From contig NZ_LT976853.1 in the NCBI RefSeq assembly GCF_900249755.1, forward strand, positions 1,318,513 through 1,382,512: a stretch of DNA of 64,000 bases. The letters are read 5' to 3'. The stretch's first letter is position 1. Every line of letters begins with the position of its first letter. This document shows positions 31,760 through 40,456 of this stretch, piece by piece. Source of the stretch: Cupriavidus taiwanensis (lineage in GTDB: Bacteria; Pseudomonadota; Gammaproteobacteria; Burkholderiales; Burkholderiaceae). The position numbers and the translations under genes are program-made. A model generated the notes under the pieces. It ran no database searches. It worked only from the letters and a program-made list of their open reading frames with translations, and was not told the DNA's origin.

Positions 31760-32206
31760 ATGAAGGTGCTCGACCTGCGCTGCGCGCATGACCATCGTTT
31801 CGAGGGCTGGTTTGCCTCGGAGGAAGAGGCGCAGTCGCAAATCTCGCGTGACCTCGTCCAATGCCCGGTCTGTGGCGACCACGCCGTGACCCGGCTGCCC
31901 AGCGCGCCGCGCCTGAACCTGTCCGGCGCGACCGCGCCCGAGGGCAAGGCCAGGGCGGCGCAGCCGGCAGCCGTACCGGTGACACTGCAAGCGCTCTATC
32001 TAAAGGCAGTGAAGCAGGTGCTGGCACAGACCGAGGATGTTGGCGACCGCTTTGCCGAGGAGGCAAGGCGCATGCACTATGACGAGGCGCCGGAACGCGG
32101 CATCCGCGGTTCGGCCTCGCCGGAGGAAGTGCAGGCGCTGGCCGACGAGGGCATCGAGACTTTCCCGCTCGTGGTGCCGGATGCGCTGAAGCAGACGGCT
32201 CACTGA
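31760..32206 (+). CDS. DUF1178 family protein
   Basis: A 148-residue protein of the DUF1178 family, recognised by MKVLDLRCAHDHRFEGWFAS and the first CPVCG near residue 36, with a likely zinc-binding arrangement (Cys8, His10 or His12, Cys36, Cys39). The second half is acidic and helical with MHYDEAPERGIRGSASPEE. No function is known. It lies just after the TetR-like operator and before the acyl-CoA dehydrogenase pair, so it may be co-regulated. Confidence 0.85.
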   Translation: MKVLDLRCAHDHRFEGWFASEEEAQSQISRDLVQCPVCGDHAVTRLPSAPRLNLSGATAPEGKARAAQPAAVPVTLQALYLKAVKQVLAQTEDVGDRFAEEARRMHYDEAPERGIRGSASPEEVQALADEGIETFPLVVPDALKQTAH

Positions 32207-32299
32207 ATTGCGTCCTGTGCCCGTTGCTGTCGGCGCATGACGCGCAGGCAGAACAAACCGCCGGCGGCCCGCGCCATGCCGGCACCACTGGAGACGGGC

Positions 32300-33502
32300 A
32301 TGGATCTCAACTACTCGGCGTCCGACGACGCCTTCCGCAAGGAAGTGCGTAGCTGGCTCGAAGCCAACTTGCCGGCGGACATCCGCAGCAAGATTCTCAA
32401 CCACCGCCGTCCGAACCGCGACGACCTGGTGCGCTGGCACAAGCTGCTCGCCGGCAAGGGCTGGTCGGCCCCGCACTGGCCGGTGCAGTACGGCGGCACC
32501 GGCTGGAACGCCACCCAGCGCCATATCTGGGACGAAGAGAATGCCCGCGTCGGCGCGCCCGGCGTGCTGCCGTTCGGCGTGGCGATGGTCGCGCCGGTGA
32601 TCATGAAGTACGGCAACGAGCAGCAGAAGTCGTACTACCTGCCGCGCATCCTGGACTGCACCGACTGGTGGTGCCAGGGCTATTCGGAACCGGGCTCGGG
32701 CTCGGACCTGGCCTCGCTGAAGACCCGCGCCGAGCTGACTACCGACGGCAAGCACTACATCGTCAACGGCCAGAAGACCTGGACCACGCTCGGCCAGCAC
32801 GCCGACATGATCTTCTGCCTGGTGCGCACCGATCCCGAAGCCAAGAAGCAAGAGGGCATCTCGTTCCTGCTGATCGACATGAAGACCCCGGGCATCACCG
32901 TGCGCCCGATCATCATGCTCGACGAAGAGCATGAGGTGAACGAAGTATTCTTCGACAACGTCAAGGTGCCGGTCGAGAACCGCGTCGGCGAAGAGAACAA
33001 GGGCTGGACCTACGCCAAGTACCTGCTCGGCCACGAGCGTACCGGCATTGCCCGCGTCGGCAATTCCAAGCGCGAGCTGGGCTTCCTCAAGCGCGTCGCG
33101 CGCCAGCAGCAGAAGAACGGCAAGCCGCTGCTAGAAGATCCGGTGTTCGGCGCCAAGGTGGCCGCGCTGGAGATCGAGCTGATGGCGCTGGAGATCACCG
33201 TGCTGCGCGTGGTGTCGAGCGAAGCGGCGGGCAAGGGCCCCGGCCCCGAGGCCTCGATGCTGAAGATCAAGGGCACCGAGATCCAGCAGCTGCTGACCGA
33301 GCTGATGGTCGAGGCGGTCGGCCCGTACGCGCAGCCGTTCGACACCGCCTACCTGGAGTGCGAGACCGAGCACGCCGTGACCGGCTACGACGACGCCGCG
33401 CCGCTGGCCGCGTACTACTTCAACTATCGCAAGACCTCCATCTACGGCGGGTCCAACGAAATTCAGAAGAACATCATCAGCCAGATGATTCTGGGGCTGT
33501 GA
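32300..33502 (+). CDS. Acyl-CoA dehydrogenase (large partner)
   Basis: A 400-residue FAD-dependent acyl-CoA dehydrogenase. The FAD/substrate region has YSEPGSGSDLASLKTRAEL (near 128-146) and NGQKTWTTLGQHAD (near 156-169); the C-terminus ends with the FAD-contacting IYGGSNEIQKNIISQMILGL. Start MDLNYSASDDAF at 32300 follows GGAG. It is 13 bases upstream of a second, shorter acyl-CoA dehydrogenase, the arrangement seen for heteromeric pairs such as PimC/PimD. Substrate not known; the MaoC genes downstream suggest a beta-oxidation-like pathway. Confidence 0.88.
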   Translation: MDLNYSASDDAFRKEVRSWLEANLPADIRSKILNHRRPNRDDLVRWHKLLAGKGWSAPHWPVQYGGTGWNATQRHIWDEENARVGAPGVLPFGVAMVAPVIMKYGNEQQKSYYLPRILDCTDWWCQGYSEPGSGSDLASLKTRAELTTDGKHYIVNGQKTWTTLGQHADMIFCLVRTDPEAKKQEGISFLLIDMKTPGITVRPIIMLDEEHEVNEVFFDNVKVPVENRVGEENKGWTYAKYLLGHERTGIARVGNSKRELGFLKRVARQQQKNGKPLLEDPVFGAKVAALEIELMALEITVLRVVSSEAAGKGPGPEASMLKIKGTEIQQLLTELMVEAVGPYAQPFDTAYLECETEHAVTGYDDAAPLAAYYFNYRKTSIYGGSNEIQKNIISQMILGL

Positions 33503-33515
33503 GGAGACACGCATC

Positions 33516-34634
33516 ATGAACTTCAATCTCAGCGACGAACAGAAGCAGCTGGCCGACGCCGTCCGCCGTTTCATCGACAAGGACTACGGCTTCGAAGAGC
33601 GCAAGAAGCGCTACGAGAGCGCCGCCGGCTACGGCGAATCCGCATGGAGCGCGCTGGCCGAGCTCGGCCTGACCGCGCTGCCGGTGCCGGAAGCGCAGGG
33701 CGGTTTCGCCGGCAAGGCCCTGGACATGATGGTGGTCCAGCAGGAACTGGGCCGCGGCCTGATCGTCGAGCCGTACCTGGCCACGGTGGTGGGCGCCTAT
33801 GCGCTGGGCCTGGCCGGCGGCCAGGACGCGCTGCTGGAGCAGGTGGCCGGCGGCGAGCTGAAGCTGGCGGTGGCGTTCAACGAGCCGCAGGCGCGCTATG
33901 AACTGAACCAAGTGCGCGTCAGCGCCCGCGATGGCAAGCTCAACGGCCGCAAGACCGTGGTGGTGCACGGCGCGCAGGCCGACCAGCTGGTCGTTTCGGC
34001 GCGCAGCAGTGGCGGCGAGGCCGAGCAGGATGGCATCTCGCTGTTCCTGGTCGACGCAAAGGGCGCGGGCGTCAGCATCAAGGACTACCGCACCATCGAC
34101 AACCTGCGCGCGGCCGATATCACCTTCCAGGATGCGCCCGCGCAGCTGCTGGGTGAAGCGGGCAAGGCCTTCGCGCTGGTCGAGCAGGTCGCCGACTACG
34201 CCGCCGTGCTGCTGTGCGCCGAGGCCGTGGGCGTGATGGACACGCTCAACGCCGCGACGCTGGAATACGCCAAGACGCGCCAGCAGTTCGGCGTGCCGAT
34301 CGCGCGCTTCCAGGCGCTGCAGCACCGCATGGTCGAGATGTTCATCCACGCCGAGCAGTCGCGCTCGATCACGCTGCTGGCCGCGGCGCGCTTCGAGGAA
34401 GCCACGCCGGAAGAGCGCCGCCGCTACGTCTCCGCCGCCAAGGCGCGCGTCGGGCAGGCCGCGCGCACGGTGGGGCAGGAGGCGGTGCAGATCCACGGCG
34501 GCATGGGCGTGACCAACGAACTGCCGGCCGCGCACATGTTCAAGCGGCTGACCATGATCAACACCACGTTTGGCGACGTGGATCACCACCTGGGCCGGTT
34601 TGCCGCCCAGCCGGGGTTCCAGGAAGCTGCCTGA
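33516..34634 (+). CDS. Acyl-CoA dehydrogenase (small partner)
   Basis: A 372-residue second acyl-CoA dehydrogenase of the operon. Its N-terminal helical domain is clear (MNFNLSDEQKQLADAVRRFI) and the C-terminal domain has QIHGGMGVTNELPAAHMFKR (near 322-341). The middle region is more divergent: no clear EPGAGSD-type FAD loop was seen. This is typical of the small subunit in PimC/PimD-like or cholesterol side-chain heteromers, in which the catalytic base and FAD site are shared between subunits. A strong terminator follows. Confidence 0.86.
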   Translation: MNFNLSDEQKQLADAVRRFIDKDYGFEERKKRYESAAGYGESAWSALAELGLTALPVPEAQGGFAGKALDMMVVQQELGRGLIVEPYLATVVGAYALGLAGGQDALLEQVAGGELKLAVAFNEPQARYELNQVRVSARDGKLNGRKTVVVHGAQADQLVVSARSSGGEAEQDGISLFLVDAKGAGVSIKDYRTIDNLRAADITFQDAPAQLLGEAGKAFALVEQVADYAAVLLCAEAVGVMDTLNAATLEYAKTRQQFGVPIARFQALQHRMVEMFIHAEQSRSITLLAAARFEEATPEERRRYVSAAKARVGQAARTVGQEAVQIHGGMGVTNELPAAHMFKRLTMINTTFGDVDHHLGRFAAQPGFQEAA

Positions 34635-34650
34635 TCCCGCTAGTCCAGTC

Positions 34651-34684
34651 AAAACCGCGCTGTAGTCCAGGCGCGGTTTTTTTT
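34651..34684 (+). terminator. Terminator after acyl-CoA dehydrogenase pair
   Basis: AAAACCGCGC (34651-34660) pairs with GCGCGGTTTT (34671-34680), with a T-run of eight to 34684. Canonical. Confidence 0.93.
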
Positions 34685-34791
34685 CTTTGTGCGCTGTTAG
34701 GGGCGGGTTCGGCAAATACGGACGCGCGCGCCGGCCCGCCATGCGATCATCGTGCGGACAAGTCAACCGCATTCACAACGGAGACGCCCCC

Positions 34792-35235
34792 ATGCTGTAT
34801 TTCGAGGATTTTGAAGTCGGCAGCCGCCGAGAACTGGGCTCCTACCTCGTCACCGAGGAAGAGATCCTGGCGTTCGCGCGCCAGTACGATCCGCAGCCGT
34901 TCCATATCGACAAGGAAGCCGCTGCCAACAGCATCTACGGCGGGCTGATCTCGAGCGGCTGGATGACGTGCTCGATCATGATGCGCCTGCTGGTGCTGAG
35001 CACCACCGGCAAGTCGGCCAGCATGGGCTCGCCAGGCGTCGACGAGATCCGCTGGCTCAATCCGGTCTATGCCGGCGACACGCTGACGGTCGTGCTCAAC
35101 GTGCTCGACACCCGTGCGTCGCAGTCCAAGCCGGACCGCGGCATCGTGCATACCCAGTGGGAAGCGACCAACCAGCGCGGCGAGCTGGTCTGCACCGTCA
35201 AGGGCATGGGCATGTACGGCCGCCGGCCGGCGTAA
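34792..35235 (+). CDS. MaoC-like hot-dog hydratase
   Basis: A 147-residue hot-dog protein of the MaoC/enoyl-CoA hydratase type. The hydratase-2 region is seen as [17 protein letters not shown] (near 27-43) followed by [11 protein letters not shown], with the Asp and His that activate water in this family. Start ATG at 34792 follows CGGAGACG. Preceded by the acd terminator, it probably has its own transcript together with the MaoC gene at 35269. It may hydrate the enoyl-CoA formed by the upstream dehydrogenases; substrate unknown. Confidence 0.85.
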   Translation: MLYFEDFEVGSRRELGSYLVTEEEILAFARQYDPQPFHIDKEAAANSIYGGLISSGWMTCSIMMRLLVLSTTGKSASMGSPGVDEIRWLNPVYAGDTLTVVLNVLDTRASQSKPDRGIVHTQWEATNQRGELVCTVKGMGMYGRRPA

Positions 35236-35268
35236 CCACACTTAACCGTCAACGAGGAGACGATCGAC

Positions 35269-35745
35269 ATGCGTACCATCGCAACGCTGGAAGAACTGGA
35301 AGGGCTGCAGGGCCAGGAAGTCGCGGTCAGCGACTGGATCGAGGTGACCCAGCAGCAGGTCAACCAGTTCGCCGACGCCACCGGCGACCACCAGTGGATC
35401 CACATCGACGTGGAGCGCGCGAAAAAGGAATCGCCCTATGGCGGCCCGATCGCGCATGGCTTCCTGACGCTGTCGCTGCTGCCCAAGTTCATGCACAACG
35501 CGCTGAGCATGCCGTCGAAGATCGGCGTCAACTACGGGCTGAACCGGGTGCGCTTCACGGCACCGGTGCCGGTGGGCAGCAAGCTGCGCGCGCGCATCAA
35601 GCTGCTGAAGGTCGAACGCCTGGATCCGCTGCCGAAATCGCCCGAGCTGGTCGGTGCGCAGTCGACATGGGAAGTCACGGTGGAGCGCGAGGGCAGCGAG
35701 CGCCCGGTGTGCATCGCCGAGTCCATTACCCGCCGCTACGGCTAG
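35269..35745 (+). CDS. MaoC family (R)-enoyl-CoA hydratase-like protein
   Basis: A 158-residue hot-dog protein. The hydratase-2 motif is complete: FADATGDHQWIHID (near 37-50), then ESPYGGPIAHGFLTLSLLP. These Asp and His residues are catalytic in PhaJ and MaoC. GAGGAGA precedes the ATG at 35269. It forms a pair with the gene at 34792 (33-base gap). In Cupriavidus such enzymes can link beta-oxidation with polyhydroxyalkanoate synthesis, but that role here is inference. Confidence 0.88.
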   Translation: MRTIATLEELEGLQGQEVAVSDWIEVTQQQVNQFADATGDHQWIHIDVERAKKESPYGGPIAHGFLTLSLLPKFMHNALSMPSKIGVNYGLNRVRFTAPVPVGSKLRARIKLLKVERLDPLPKSPELVGAQSTWEVTVEREGSERPVCIAESITRRYG

Positions 35746-35805
35746 TCCGCGGCGCCGCTTGCGGCACTGCGACAATATGCCACAGCGCTGTGTCGCACCC
35801 CGGAG

Positions 35806-35826
35806 AGCCGCGCAAAGCGCGGCTTT
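35806..35826 (+). terminator. Terminator after MaoC genes
   Basis: AGCCGCGC (35806-35813) and GCGCGGCT (35817-35824) pair around an AAA loop, followed by a short T-run. A moderate terminator 61 bases after the MaoC stop. Confidence 0.65.
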
Positions 35827-35854
35827 CTGCATATTTACCTGCGTTTTTGTGATG

Positions 35855-35868
35855 TTGACGTGGATCAA
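35855..35868 (+). promoter_or_regulatory. FNR/ANR-type dyad upstream of cyo
   Basis: TTGACGTGGATCAA differs from the FNR consensus TTGAT-N4-ATCAA at one base. FNR-family regulators respond to oxygen, and bo3 oxidase is repressed by Fnr in E. coli. The site is the only good dyad in this region. Confidence 0.5.
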
Positions 35869-36344
35869 GCGCAGCGCAGTGCATCAAGCCGGCGATTGTC
35901 CGTTTAAATGAACAGTGTGTTCCGAAGCGTTGGGTTTACCCCTAATGTTGCGTTGCGGTACAGTCGCGCCCACGATGTTTTACGTGTTGCGCTCCCCGAC
36001 CGAAAACCGCGCCTGCCCTGACGGCAGGTCTGTCGGGAGGCGCAAAAGCCTCGTATTCCAACGCTACCCGGCCGCTGTACTGAGCCGGGACCGTTCGCGG
36101 TTTCGGCCAGGTGCCGCAGCGCCGGCAAGGTCCCACAGGGCCTGCAGCGCGCGCAGTCAGTCCTTCCGTGTTCATGGCGTTGCCAGGCCGCATGGTCCCC
36201 GGGCGCAGGATCCGCCCCCAGACCGCAACGCCAGCTAAGGACACGTCCTTCCGGTTTTCCCTCAGCCCCACGCCTCTTGCGCAAGCATCAGGCGGTTTAG
36301 CCGCGCTTTTGCCCGAAGCGCGGTGTAACCAAACCAGTCGTGAC

Positions 36345-37307
36345 ATGAAGAAACCCATACTGCCGCGGTGGACGCGGTTCCTGCCCTGCCTTGGCCTGCT
36401 CCTGCTCGCCGGCTGCAACATGACGCTGCTCGACCCGAAAGGGCAGGTCGGCGTCGACATCAAAGGCATCATCCTGATCGCCACCTGGCTGATGCTGCTG
36501 GTGGTGGTGCCGGTGATCGTGCTGACGCTGGTGTTCGCCTGGAAGTATCGCGCCAGCAATACCTCGGCACGCTATGAACCCGACTGGTCGCACTCGACCG
36601 CGATCGAAGTGGTGGTGTGGCTGATCCCGTGCCTGATCATCATCGCGCTGGGCATCATCACCTGGAAGTCCTCGCACGACCTGGACCCGTACAAGCCGCT
36701 CGAATCCAGCAAGAAGCCGGTCACGGTCGAGGTGGTGGCGCTGAACTGGAAGTGGCTGTTCATCTATCCGGAACTGAAGATCGCCACCGTCAACCAGATC
36801 GCCTTCCCGGTCGACACCCCGGTGAACTTCAAGATCACCTCGGATTCGATCATGAATTCGTTCTTCATCCCGCAACTGGGCAGCCAGGTGTACGCCATGG
36901 CCGGGATGGAGACCAAGCTCCACCTGATCGCCAATGAAGCCGGCTCTTACGACGGCGTGTCCGCCAACTACAGCGGCGGCGGCTTTTCGGGCATGAAGTT
37001 CAAGGCGGTCGCCATGTCGAACTACGAGTTCGACCAGTGGGTCGCCAAGGTTCGCGCCTCGTCCACCGAACTGGGCGTTGAAGGCTACAAGACGCTGGCA
37101 CAACCCAGCGAGAAGGAGCCGGTCACGTACTACGGCAAGGTGGAAGACCAGCTGTTCCGCCACATCCTGCACAAGTACATGGGCCACAGCGGCGCCGCAC
37201 TGGCTGCCGACGGGTTCAAGGGCGGCCCGATCTGCACGTCGCGCAACACCCTCGGTGAAGAGCAGCTGTCCTTGACCACGCCGGCCGCGCTGCCGGCGGG
37301 CGCGTAA
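36345..37307 (+). CDS. cyoA: Cytochrome bo3 ubiquinol oxidase subunit II
   Basis: Subunit II of the proton-pumping quinol oxidase. The 320-residue precursor has a lipoprotein-type N-terminus ([17 protein letters not shown]), two membrane helices and a periplasmic cupredoxin domain. The CuA ligands of cytochrome c oxidases are missing ([14 protein letters not shown] where they would be), which marks a quinol rather than a cytochrome c oxidase. The sequence follows E. coli CyoA closely. ATG at 36345 has no strong Shine-Dalgarno. Confidence 0.95.
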   Translation: MKKPILPRWTRFLPCLGLLLLAGCNMTLLDPKGQVGVDIKGIILIATWLMLLVVVPVIVLTLVFAWKYRASNTSARYEPDWSHSTAIEVVVWLIPCLIIIALGIITWKSSHDLDPYKPLESSKKPVTVEVVALNWKWLFIYPELKIATVNQIAFPVDTPVNFKITSDSIMNSFFIPQLGSQVYAMAGMETKLHLIANEAGSYDGVSANYSGGGFSGMKFKAVAMSNYEFDQWVAKVRASSTELGVEGYKTLAQPSEKEPVTYYGKVEDQLFRHILHKYMGHSGAALAADGFKGGPICTSRNTLGEEQLSLTTPAALPAGA

Positions 37308-37321
37308 TCCTGGGAGCAATG

Positions 37322-39295
37322 ATGTTTGGCAAGTTGAGTTTGTCGGCGATTCCGTTTCATGAGCCGATCATCATGGTCGTGCTGGCCGGTGTCGCCATAG
37401 GCGGGGCCGCGCTGCTGGGCGCGATCACCTATTTCAAGAAGTGGGGCTACCTGTGGAACGAGTGGTTCACCTCGGTCGACCACAAGAAGATCGGCGTGAT
37501 GTACTGCCTGGTGGCGCTGATCATGCTGCTGCGCGGCTTTGCCGACGCGGTCATGATGCGCACCCAGCTGGCGCTGGCCACCAACGGCGCGACCGGCGTG
37601 CTGCCGCCCGAGCACTACGACCAGATCTTCACCGCCCACGGCGTGATCATGATCTTCTTCGTGGCCATGCCGCTGATGACCGGCCTGATGAATCTGGTCG
37701 TGCCGCTGCAGATCGGCGCGCGCGACGTGGCCTTCCCGTTCCTGAACACGCTGTCGTTCTGGCTGTTCGTGGCGGGCGCCATGCTGGTCAACATCTCGCT
37801 GGGCGTCGGTGAATTCGCCAAGACCGGCTGGCTGGCCTACCCGCCGCTGTCGGGACTGGACTACAGCCCGGGCGTAGGGGTGGACTATTACCTCTGGAGC
37901 TTGCAGATCTCAGGCCTGGGCACCTTGCTGACCGGCGTGAACTTCCTGGTGACGATCCTGCGCATGCGCGCGCCTGGCATGACGCTGATGCGCATGCCGG
38001 TGTTCACCTGGACCGCGCTGTGCACCAACGTGCTGATCGTCGCCGCCTTCCCGGTGCTGACCGTGACGCTGGCGCTGCTGGGCCTGGACCGCTATCTCGG
38101 CATGCACTTCTTCACGAACGACGGTGGCGGCAACGCCATGATGTACGTGAACCTGATCTGGATCTGGGGCCACCCCGAGGTGTACATCCTGATCCTGCCG
38201 GCGTTCGGCATCTTCTCTGAAGTCATCGCCACGTTCTCGGGCAAGAAGCTGTTCGGCTACAAGGGCATGGTGTACGCGACCGCCGCGATCATGGTGCTGT
38301 CGTTCATCGTGTGGCTGCACCACTTCTTCACGATGGGCTCGGGCGCCAACGTCAACGCGTTCTTCGGCATCACCACCATGATCATCTCCATCCCGACCGG
38401 GGTGAAGATCTTCAACTGGCTGTTCACCATGTACCGCGGCCGCGTGCAGATGACCTCGCCGGTGCTGTGGACGCTGGGTTTCATGATCACCTTCGTGATC
38501 GGCGGCATGACCGGTGTGCTGATGGCCGTGCCGGCGGCCGACTTCGTGCTGCACAACAGCCTGTTCCTGATCGCCCACTTCCACAACGTGATCATCGGCG
38601 GCGTGCTGTTCGGCTACCTGGCCGGCATCACCTACTGGTGGCCGAAGGCGTTCGGCTTCAAGCTGAACGAGCGCCTGGGCAAGTGCGCCTTCTGGTGCTG
38701 GCTGGTGGGCTTCTACTTCGCCTTCATGCCGCTGTACGTGCTGGGCCTGATGGGCATGACCCGCCGCCTGAACCACACCGACAACCCGGCCTGGACGCCG
38801 TGGCTGTACCTGGCCGTGGTCGGCGTGGTGTTCGTCGCGCTGGGCATCTTCTTCCAGGTGCTGCAGATCGTGGTGTCGATCCGCGACCGCAAGAAACTGG
38901 CCGACGTGACCGGCGACCCGTGGGGCGGCCGCACGCTGGAATGGGCCACCTCGTCGCCGCCGCCGTTCTACAACTTCGCGCACACCCCGGTGGTGCGTGA
39001 CCTGGACGCGTTCGCCGACATGAAGGCCCGCGGCGAGACCCTGCCGACCGAAGGCTACGAGAAGATCCACATGCCCAAGAACACGGGCGCGGGCTTCATC
39101 ATCGGCGCCTTCAGCCTGGTGTTCGGCTTCGCCCTGACCTGGCATATCTGGTGGCTGGCCATCGTTGGCCTGGTGGGCATGATCTGGGCGTTCATCCACC
39201 GCAGCAACGACGACCATATCGACTACTACGTGCCGGCCACCGAGGTCGAGCAGATCGAAACGCGCCATCTGCAGCGCATTGCTTCGCAAGCCTGA
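37322..39295 (+). CDS. cyoB: Cytochrome bo3 ubiquinol oxidase subunit I
   Basis: Catalytic heme-copper subunit with low-spin heme b and the heme o3-CuB centre, 657 residues and about 15 helices. The low-spin heme His is in [10 protein letters not shown] (near 104), CuB ligands in WGHPEVYI (near 282, with the cross-linked Tyr) and HHFFTMG (near 331), and the heme ligands in HFHNVIIGG (near 417-419). Quinol-site residues R and D are present in [14 protein letters not shown] at 37322 is five bases from GGAG; an overlapping ATG at 37319 is too close. Confidence 0.96.
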   Translation: MFGKLSLSAIPFHEPIIMVVLAGVAIGGAALLGAITYFKKWGYLWNEWFTSVDHKKIGVMYCLVALIMLLRGFADAVMMRTQLALATNGATGVLPPEHYDQIFTAHGVIMIFFVAMPLMTGLMNLVVPLQIGARDVAFPFLNTLSFWLFVAGAMLVNISLGVGEFAKTGWLAYPPLSGLDYSPGVGVDYYLWSLQISGLGTLLTGVNFLVTILRMRAPGMTLMRMPVFTWTALCTNVLIVAAFPVLTVTLALLGLDRYLGMHFFTNDGGGNAMMYVNLIWIWGHPEVYILILPAFGIFSEVIATFSGKKLFGYKGMVYATAAIMVLSFIVWLHHFFTMGSGANVNAFFGITTMIISIPTGVKIFNWLFTMYRGRVQMTSPVLWTLGFMITFVIGGMTGVLMAVPAADFVLHNSLFLIAHFHNVIIGGVLFGYLAGITYWWPKAFGFKLNERLGKCAFWCWLVGFYFAFMPLYVLGLMGMTRRLNHTDNPAWTPWLYLAVVGVVFVALGIFFQVLQIVVSIRDRKKLADVTGDPWGGRTLEWATSSPPPFYNFAHTPVVRDLDAFADMKARGETLPTEGYEKIHMPKNTGAGFIIGAFSLVFGFALTWHIWWLAIVGLVGMIWAFIHRSNDDHIDYYVPATEVEQIETRHLQRIASQA

Positions 39296-39300
39296 GAACC

Positions 39301-39945
39301 ATGTCGACCCAAGTCCTAGACCGCATCCCCGCGCAGGCCGGCGCACCGGCCAAAGCCGACGCGCACGGCCATGACCATGCGCACCACGATACCAGTGCCA
39401 ATACGGTGTATGGCTTCTGGATCTACCTGATGAGCGACTGCATCATCTTCGCCGGACTGTTCGCGGCCTTCGCCGTGCTGCGCGGCGAACTGGCAGGCGG
39501 CCCGTCGGCGAAGGAGCTGTTCGAGCTCAACTACGTGCTGGTGGAGACCTTCATCCTGCTGTTCTCCTCGATCACGTACGGCATGGCGATGATCTCGCTG
39601 CAGAACCGCAGCCTCAAGCACGTGCAGACCTGGCTCGGCATCACCTTCCTGCTGGGCCTGGCGTTCATGGCGATGGAAATCAACGAGTTCCACCACCTGA
39701 TCGCCGAAGGCGCGGGCCCGGGCCGCAGCGCGTTCCTGTCGTCGTTCTTCACGCTGGTCGGCACCCACGGCCTGCACGTCGCCAGCGGCATGCTGTGGAT
39801 GATCGTGCTGATGTGGCAGCTGGGCAAGAAGGGCATCACGCCGACGCTGAGCAAGCGCCTGATGTGCCTGTCGCTGTTCTGGCACTTCCTGGACGTGGTC
39901 TGGATCGGCGTGTTTACCGTGGTCTACCTGATGGGACATCTGTGA
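39301..39945 (+). CDS. cyoC: Cytochrome bo3 ubiquinol oxidase subunit III
   Basis: Structural subunit III of bo3 oxidase, 214 residues with five membrane helices. The N-terminus is His-rich ([11 protein letters not shown], about residues 20-30). Conserved features are [19 protein letters not shown] and [13 protein letters not shown], and a C-terminal [17 protein letters not shown]. It starts six bases after cyoB; its TGA overlaps the cyoD ATG by one base. Confidence 0.95.
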   Translation: MSTQVLDRIPAQAGAPAKADAHGHDHAHHDTSANTVYGFWIYLMSDCIIFAGLFAAFAVLRGELAGGPSAKELFELNYVLVETFILLFSSITYGMAMISLQNRSLKHVQTWLGITFLLGLAFMAMEINEFHHLIAEGAGPGRSAFLSSFFTLVGTHGLHVASGMLWMIVLMWQLGKKGITPTLSKRLMCLSLFWHFLDVVWIGVFTVVYLMGHL

Positions 39946-40313
39946 TGGCACAACACAACGCACCGGCGGCGCACGGCGCCCACGACTCGCACGCGCACGA
40001 CAGCCACGCTGGCGGCCACGCCAGCTTCAAGGGCTACGCGATCGGCTTTATCCTGGCCGTGATCCTGACGGTGATCCCGTTCAAGATCGTGATGGACGGC
40101 ACCATGGACAAGGGCACCATCCTCTGGATCATCCTGGGCACGGCCGTGGTCCAGATGATCGTGCACCTGAAGTACTTCCTGCACCTGGACTCGTCGTCCG
40201 AACAGCGCAGCAACGTGATTGCGCTGCTGTTCACGGCGCTGATCCTGGTGATCGTGGTGGCGGGTTCGCTGTGGATCATGCACAACCTGAACGCCAACAT
40301 GATGGTGATGTAA
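39945..40313 (+). CDS. cyoD: Cytochrome bo3 ubiquinol oxidase subunit IV
   Basis: A 122-residue subunit IV with three membrane helices and a His-rich N-terminus (AAHGAHDSHAHDSHAGGHA, about 8-26), longer than in E. coli CyoD. Helices include AIGFILAVILTVIPF. The ATG overlaps the cyoC stop (TGATG). The operon ends here with a strong terminator; cyoE (heme O synthase), which follows cyoD in E. coli, is absent from this place. Confidence 0.92.
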   Translation: MAQHNAPAAHGAHDSHAHDSHAGGHASFKGYAIGFILAVILTVIPFKIVMDGTMDKGTILWIILGTAVVQMIVHLKYFLHLDSSSEQRSNVIALLFTALILVIVVAGSLWIMHNLNANMMVM

Positions 40314-40335
40314 GGACTGGCGTCCTGGCATCGAG

Positions 40336-40363
40336 AAACGGGGCCCTGCGGGGCCCCGTTTTT
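40336..40363 (+). terminator. Terminator after cyoD
   Basis: A perfect 11-bp stem (AAACGGGGCCC at 40336-40346 with 40351-40361) with a four-base loop, then T residues. Very strong and 22 bases after the cyoD stop. Confidence 0.93.
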
Positions 40364-40399
40364 ATTTGTTGGCGAGATCGCGTCCTTGCCGGCGGTTTG

Positions 40400-40429
40400 C
40401 TCCCCTCTCCCGCTTGCGGGAGAGGGGAG
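40400..40429. repeat. REP-like palindrome (copy 1)
   Basis: A perfect 30-base palindrome with arms CTCCCCTCTCCCGC and GCGGGAGAGGGGAG around a TT loop. The same element recurs at 44249, seven times in 53363-53919, and at the right window edge. It lies 27 bases past the 3' end of the minus-strand ggt gene. Confidence 0.85.
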
Positions 40430-40456
40430 AACACATCGCGGTTCGGGCGTTTGCCG

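Larger units (their letters stand above)
35746..36344 (+). other. 599-base intergenic region upstream of cyoA
   Basis: No credible gene. It holds a terminator at 35806-35826, an FNR-type dyad at 35855-35868 and a long G-C rich leader. No complete -35/-10 pair could be fixed; TACAGT at 35959-35964 is a possible -10. The large distance from the dyad to cyoA (about 476 bases) suggests a long 5' leader. Confidence 0.5.

Noticed and set aside
35915..36238. A 107-codon frame in the region upstream of cyoA
   Set aside because: No ribosome site, no recognisable domain, and amino acid use like random GC-rich sequence.
36345..39295. aa3-type cytochrome c oxidase (coxBA)
   Set aside because: Subunit II lacks the CuA ligands and both subunits match the bo3 quinol oxidase pattern; the order ABCD also fits cyo.
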